From assembly GCF_001691415.1 (NCBI RefSeq), contig NZ_LRRR01000028.1:1-60557 (forward strand): a DNA stretch of 60,557 bases, read 5' to 3'. Under the pieces are notes generated by a model. The model was not told where the DNA came from. It saw only the letters and a list, made by a program, of their open reading frames with translations, and searched no databases. Below are positions 59,601 through 60,557 of this stretch, piece after piece (the first letter of the stretch is position 1; every line of letters begins with the position of its first letter). A program made the translations under genes and the position numbers. Origin of the DNA: Pararhodobacter sp. CCB-MM2 (GTDB lineage: Bacteria; Pseudomonadota; Alphaproteobacteria; Rhodobacterales; Rhodobacteraceae).

Positions 59601-60557
59601 CCAAGGCCGACGAGATTGAAGAGATCATTGTCAACCTGCCGGGTCGTCGCTCGACTACAACTGTGAACGTCACCGAGAATAATGGGGACCAAACGCTTAC
59701 CGGGTTTGAGAGCACACGCGATAGCGTTGTGATCGTCGGAGACTTTGACAGCACGTCCCTGGAATACTCGACCATTACCATTAAAGGTGATGTGGGTGAC
59801 GAGACAGTTGATATCACAGCACTTTCTTCGGCACACCGCATTGTTTTTGAAGGTAATGGCGGCAGCGATGCGTTGATCGGGGAGGCTCGGCCACAAGACG
59901 TAGTTATGATCCAAACCTCTGATCCTGTGTTGGTGCCTGAGGAGTCGGTTATGGACGGCTCCTTGGCCGCTCCGTCGGCTGATGCGGCTGAGGAAGACGA
60001 GGTCCTGAGCGTTCCGTCGGTTGATGCGGCTGAGGAAGACGAGGTTCTGAGCGCTCCGTCGGCTGATGCGGCTGAGGAAGACGAGGTCCTGAGCGTTCCG
60101 TCGGCTGATGCGGTTGAGGAAGACGAGGTTCTGAGCGCTCCGTCGGCTGATGCGGCTGAGGAAGACGAGGTTCTGAGCGCTCCGTCGGCTGATGCGGTTG
60201 AGGAAGACGAGGTTCTGAGCGTTCCGTCGGTTGATGCGGCTGAGGAAGACGAAGTTCTGAGCGTTCCGTCGGTTGATGCGGCTGAGGAAGACGAAGTTCT
60301 GAGCGCTCCGTCGGTTGAGGCGCCTGCGGAAGACGAGGTTCTGAGCGATCCTACGGTTCCGCCCGTTGTGGACACCCCGATCGAGGAAGAGCTTGTCTCT
60401 ATGCCATCGGTTGTTTCGCTTGGCGGTGCGGGAAGCGATAGCCTGGCAGGAAGCGAGCACGATGACGTGCTGCGCGGTGAAGGCGGCAACGACGTCCTGC
60501 GAGGCGGGGGCGGAGCTGATCTACTGCTGGGCGGTGATGGTCAGGACGTTCTGTACG
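53633..60557 (+). CDS. Giant animal-type heme peroxidase with RTX repeats (3' end beyond window)
   Basis: The frame from ATG 53633 stays open to the window end (over 2,300 codons). Residues about 200-830 are an animal-type heme peroxidase domain: distal-His region GQFFDHGLDF (His about 253), VHHVFHSEHNYQ (about 535), proximal region MEYQHIAADQFAP (His about 627) and NIARGRDMGIPPLNELR (746). RTX nonapeptides follow at about 1050-1330 (GAGDDTGYLEDGNDIAFGG, GGDGGDLLDGGAGDDVIYGG). Cadherin-like regions come next (about 1500-1860), then a short RTX patch, an acidic 14-residue tandem repeat (2113-2238) and a new RTX stretch at the edge. Related exoproteins make hypohalous acids or oxidise halides in marine roseobacters. 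Secretion by a type I system is expected. Confidence 0.94.
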   Translation, partial: MLKPFVLNQTDLEFILRQLDFIPLFDVNGDALIAWSGDSTAFDASGALLYDPEQPGAFEHDGVPLSAENVLDVLGRSFPTTTSLVGLREQSGVHNNLNAGEPTQTWGVSGATFIRLVPANFWDYVSGIDYTPLTDVNDPTPRLISRTITTGGVELAQYAAGGIMYWSQDRWASDEDYRQQIQDQWAAFNEGVEFNAAGQTEGAAVVVDHGLIAELGQTDFQNPGSAEVFLGSMNAGVAPTNSWFSLFGQFFDHGLDFVEKSSSNGKITIALTEDDPLYNAIDTTTGQRITQLKVSRAIIDNPTDLASADPTYVNHTSPYIDQNQTYGSTEAISALLREWVLDPATGTYVPGMKLFDGTTLDKSWVDGWGNVTTNTLPTLNELNEHLIATGRDPLTWDDVLNVRERDANGHVVENGVSTGQPLLLDMNPKFDTSHFSEGLQEDLAQTYIVVEHSPFGPRVSIVEPDAEGNYPEGARPILADAAGNYSTLDLMALIDFRTFSPLNNLGSDVLFDSVSAHYLAGDGRVNENFGLTAVHHVFHSEHNYQVTNLLQALAKQDAALVAEGDTSHATLHGFQVDTGIMDEAGNFVYRQEAQDETGAPVFVDVIAWDQDKVFAGVKLIVEMEYQHIAADQFAPTITADIPEYVGYNSGVDASISLEFGQVAYRFGHSLLRETVDTIDPQGSFTGAVVSYALQAAFLAPEKFAEIGPAAIALGMTHQQSGDVDEFLTPALNQGLLGLPLDLAAINIARGRDMGIPPLNELRASLGLETYDSWASFKEGMGTPESLTNFLAAYAFGPVADETGAIDLAIYDHGEALRKAEVLVRLADGQIVEESLNLENWTINQAIQFMNKAPTGDAELDRAATTVDAIDAWMGGLAEAHVIGGILGEVFNVLFVDQIVRLKDGDRMYYLYRLVNQNFGDEIANEQFKDIVERNTGLTGLNGSIFAYADEYHDFLQESGRLSDAELQSVLEANPDVGILTRDGSEAANGSVLTLSNAQAASLSRTNVAINGLKVSFDNLDVITKTFVLAQRAELDPSIVTREGTPVTGAGSHEVIRGTNNDDVVYLGAGDDTGYLEDGNDIAFGGLGIDRIYGGNGDDILVGGDGGDLLDGGAGDDVIYGGNSGTAAAGLNQVIGGAGNDVIYAGQGIDKISGSGGDDVIFGEGDTDAFTHGGDGNDYIDGGQSGDLLYGDNGDDVLVGGDDQDFLQGGLGDDIIRPGNASQALAGFGPDEVIGGDGLVDTGFDIIDFSDYLAGAQPIVADFNTQANPQRAIDLTTAFPAWFQMEGVIGSQNGDVFIGDANGNWMFGGRGDDTMTGGEGNDVMIGDSIRLDQLIGRYSGEYTAYDEIAEASFRTNGTLQADGLLGREDLGTEAFELHFVEMLKSRMFKDYVLGDSLDRTEDGMDTVLYGGTRDDYDIRVIAAPNMEGTVVLVTGLNDFSADGTDLIFGIETLRFGDGTELSLLNEAPVVYLEGLTQGLLSDAFGADYTSGRLSLANGEEAAWTQPWVEADDDQGGAPDAGAIQISNNALRFEGGNAGNATPSIARSLEQLEGAQSATLRFDFDRASGRRLEADDTLQILLVRGSGEVVDVATLNAETPPGPLSFLLSGPFDAETELHIVKNSLSGDREFMQIDNVEIAFSLPLPEPSEDISLYYLEGVDALSIGAAARLSDDGGELSAARITLINAEANDRLIVDDLPEGLVGVIDTSASGQISVEITGVGSLNAYEVALAAIRFANDSDAPVAGTRAIQVQVNDGLVWGEVSTARIEVVPVNDAPDVGTDSVVLGGQGTFLLRLEDLLVNDVDPDGVPVITDVTGSRSIGVSLLDNGISLEASGRGSFAYDVSDGELAAQGNVDVRIVRFGQLSGTNAADIILADPNSNNPRDINGGEGNDTIYGSGADETILWSVGGGSDVVHGGGGIDTLDLTGSSQADETFTIYAVKDADLVDNSQSRDALALELGLAPDALSDLLGGGAEIIITRLTNGVASIVTKADEIEEIIVNLPGRRSTTTVNVTENNGDQTLTGFESTRDSVVIVGDFDSTSLEYSTITIKGDVGDETVDITALSSAHRIVFEGNGGSDALIGEARPQDVVMIQTSDPVLVPEESVMDGSLAAPSADAAEEDEVLSVPSVDAAEEDEVLSAPSADAAEEDEVLSVPSADAVEEDEVLSAPSADAAEEDEVLSAPSADAVEEDEVLSVPSVDAAEEDEVLSVPSVDAAEEDEVLSAPSVEAPAEDEVLSDPTVPPVVDTPIEEELVSMPSVVSLGGAGSDSLAGSEHDDVLRGEGGNDVLRGGGGADLLLGGDGQDVLY
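59969..60347 (+). repeat. Nine tandem 42-bp repeats inside the peroxidase gene
   Basis: Units encode variants of EEDEVLS-A/V-PS-A/V-DA-A/V, 14 residues each. Six full units vary only at Ala/Val positions; the last two degenerate (VEAPAEDEVLS, then DPTVPP). The product is strongly acidic and probably an extended linker between RTX blocks. Near-identity of units points to recent slippage or gene conversion. Confidence 0.9.

Noticed and set aside
59969..60347. CRISPR-like array
   Set aside because: The 42-bp units are contiguous coding repeats in one frame of the peroxidase gene, without spacers.
1..60557. tRNA or rRNA genes
   Set aside because: No tRNA-like arm pattern or rRNA sequence was recognised on either strand; this was read by eye and a dedicated search could still find one.

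Overview
The window looks like an accessory region of a GC-rich alphaproteobacterium, most likely Rhodobacteraceae/Roseobacteraceae. The reasons are the protein flavour (ALA synthase HemA, an H-NS/HvrA-type regulator, several RTX/Hint and heme-peroxidase RTX exoproteins, Flp pilin, Rhodobacteraceae-type CcdAB, VapC and RES modules) and the base composition, with AT-richer pockets in front of the exoprotein genes. No tRNA, rRNA, CRISPR array or replication gene was seen. The density of toxin-antitoxin modules, insertion-sequence scars and an ArdC relic suggests a genomic island, plasmid or chromid, but the sequence alone does not decide.

Layout. 1-3.4 kb: the end of an unknown gene, a polysaccharide deacetylase with an odd start, ccdAB and decayed genes. 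3.4-11 kb: an intact dxs followed by a heavily rearranged stretch. It holds a Phd/VapC module, a duplicated RTX 3' end, a duplicated dxs tail, a Fic-like fragment, and a serralysin-type metalloprotease gene lying between two pieces of a decayed second dxs. 11-26.5 kb: an FkbH-like HAD protein with a C-terminal SGNH-like region, a small DMT transporter, a RES toxin-antitoxin pair, an orphan Flp pilin, a leftward operon (SGNH hydrolase, GT4 glycosyltransferase, secreted glycosidase-like RTX protein), and a divergent single-module NRPS (C-A-PCP-TE). 27-36 kb: leftward small unknown genes, an RTX-Hint exoprotein, hemA, a small zinc-ribbon protein with a paralogue 5 kb away, an ArdC relic, hipBA and a broken Doc module. 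36-46 kb: an RND efflux pair, an H-NS-like regulator, a CapD/FlaA1-like dehydratase and an unknown helical-repeat protein. 46-60.5 kb: an Ig-like/RTX exoprotein with four 264-bp repeats, a DUF4394 protein divergent from an ECF sigma/anti-sigma pair, IS scars, and a very large heme-peroxidase RTX protein that runs off the window.

How the parts relate. Five genes encode proteins with RTX-type calcium-binding repeats, but no type I secretion ABC/MFP pair is present, so export must be encoded elsewhere. Five toxin-antitoxin systems (CcdAB, Phd-VapC, RES, HipBA, Doc) lie within about 35 kb, four apparently intact. The most promising unexplained locus is the set FkbH-SGNH, GT4, SGNH, secreted glycosidase and NRPS. 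It could make or decorate an acylated extracellular glycan or a small peptide conjugate; this is inference from neighbourhood only. The most concrete structural observation is the second dxs copy, split at almost one point by the segment carrying the metalloprotease gene.
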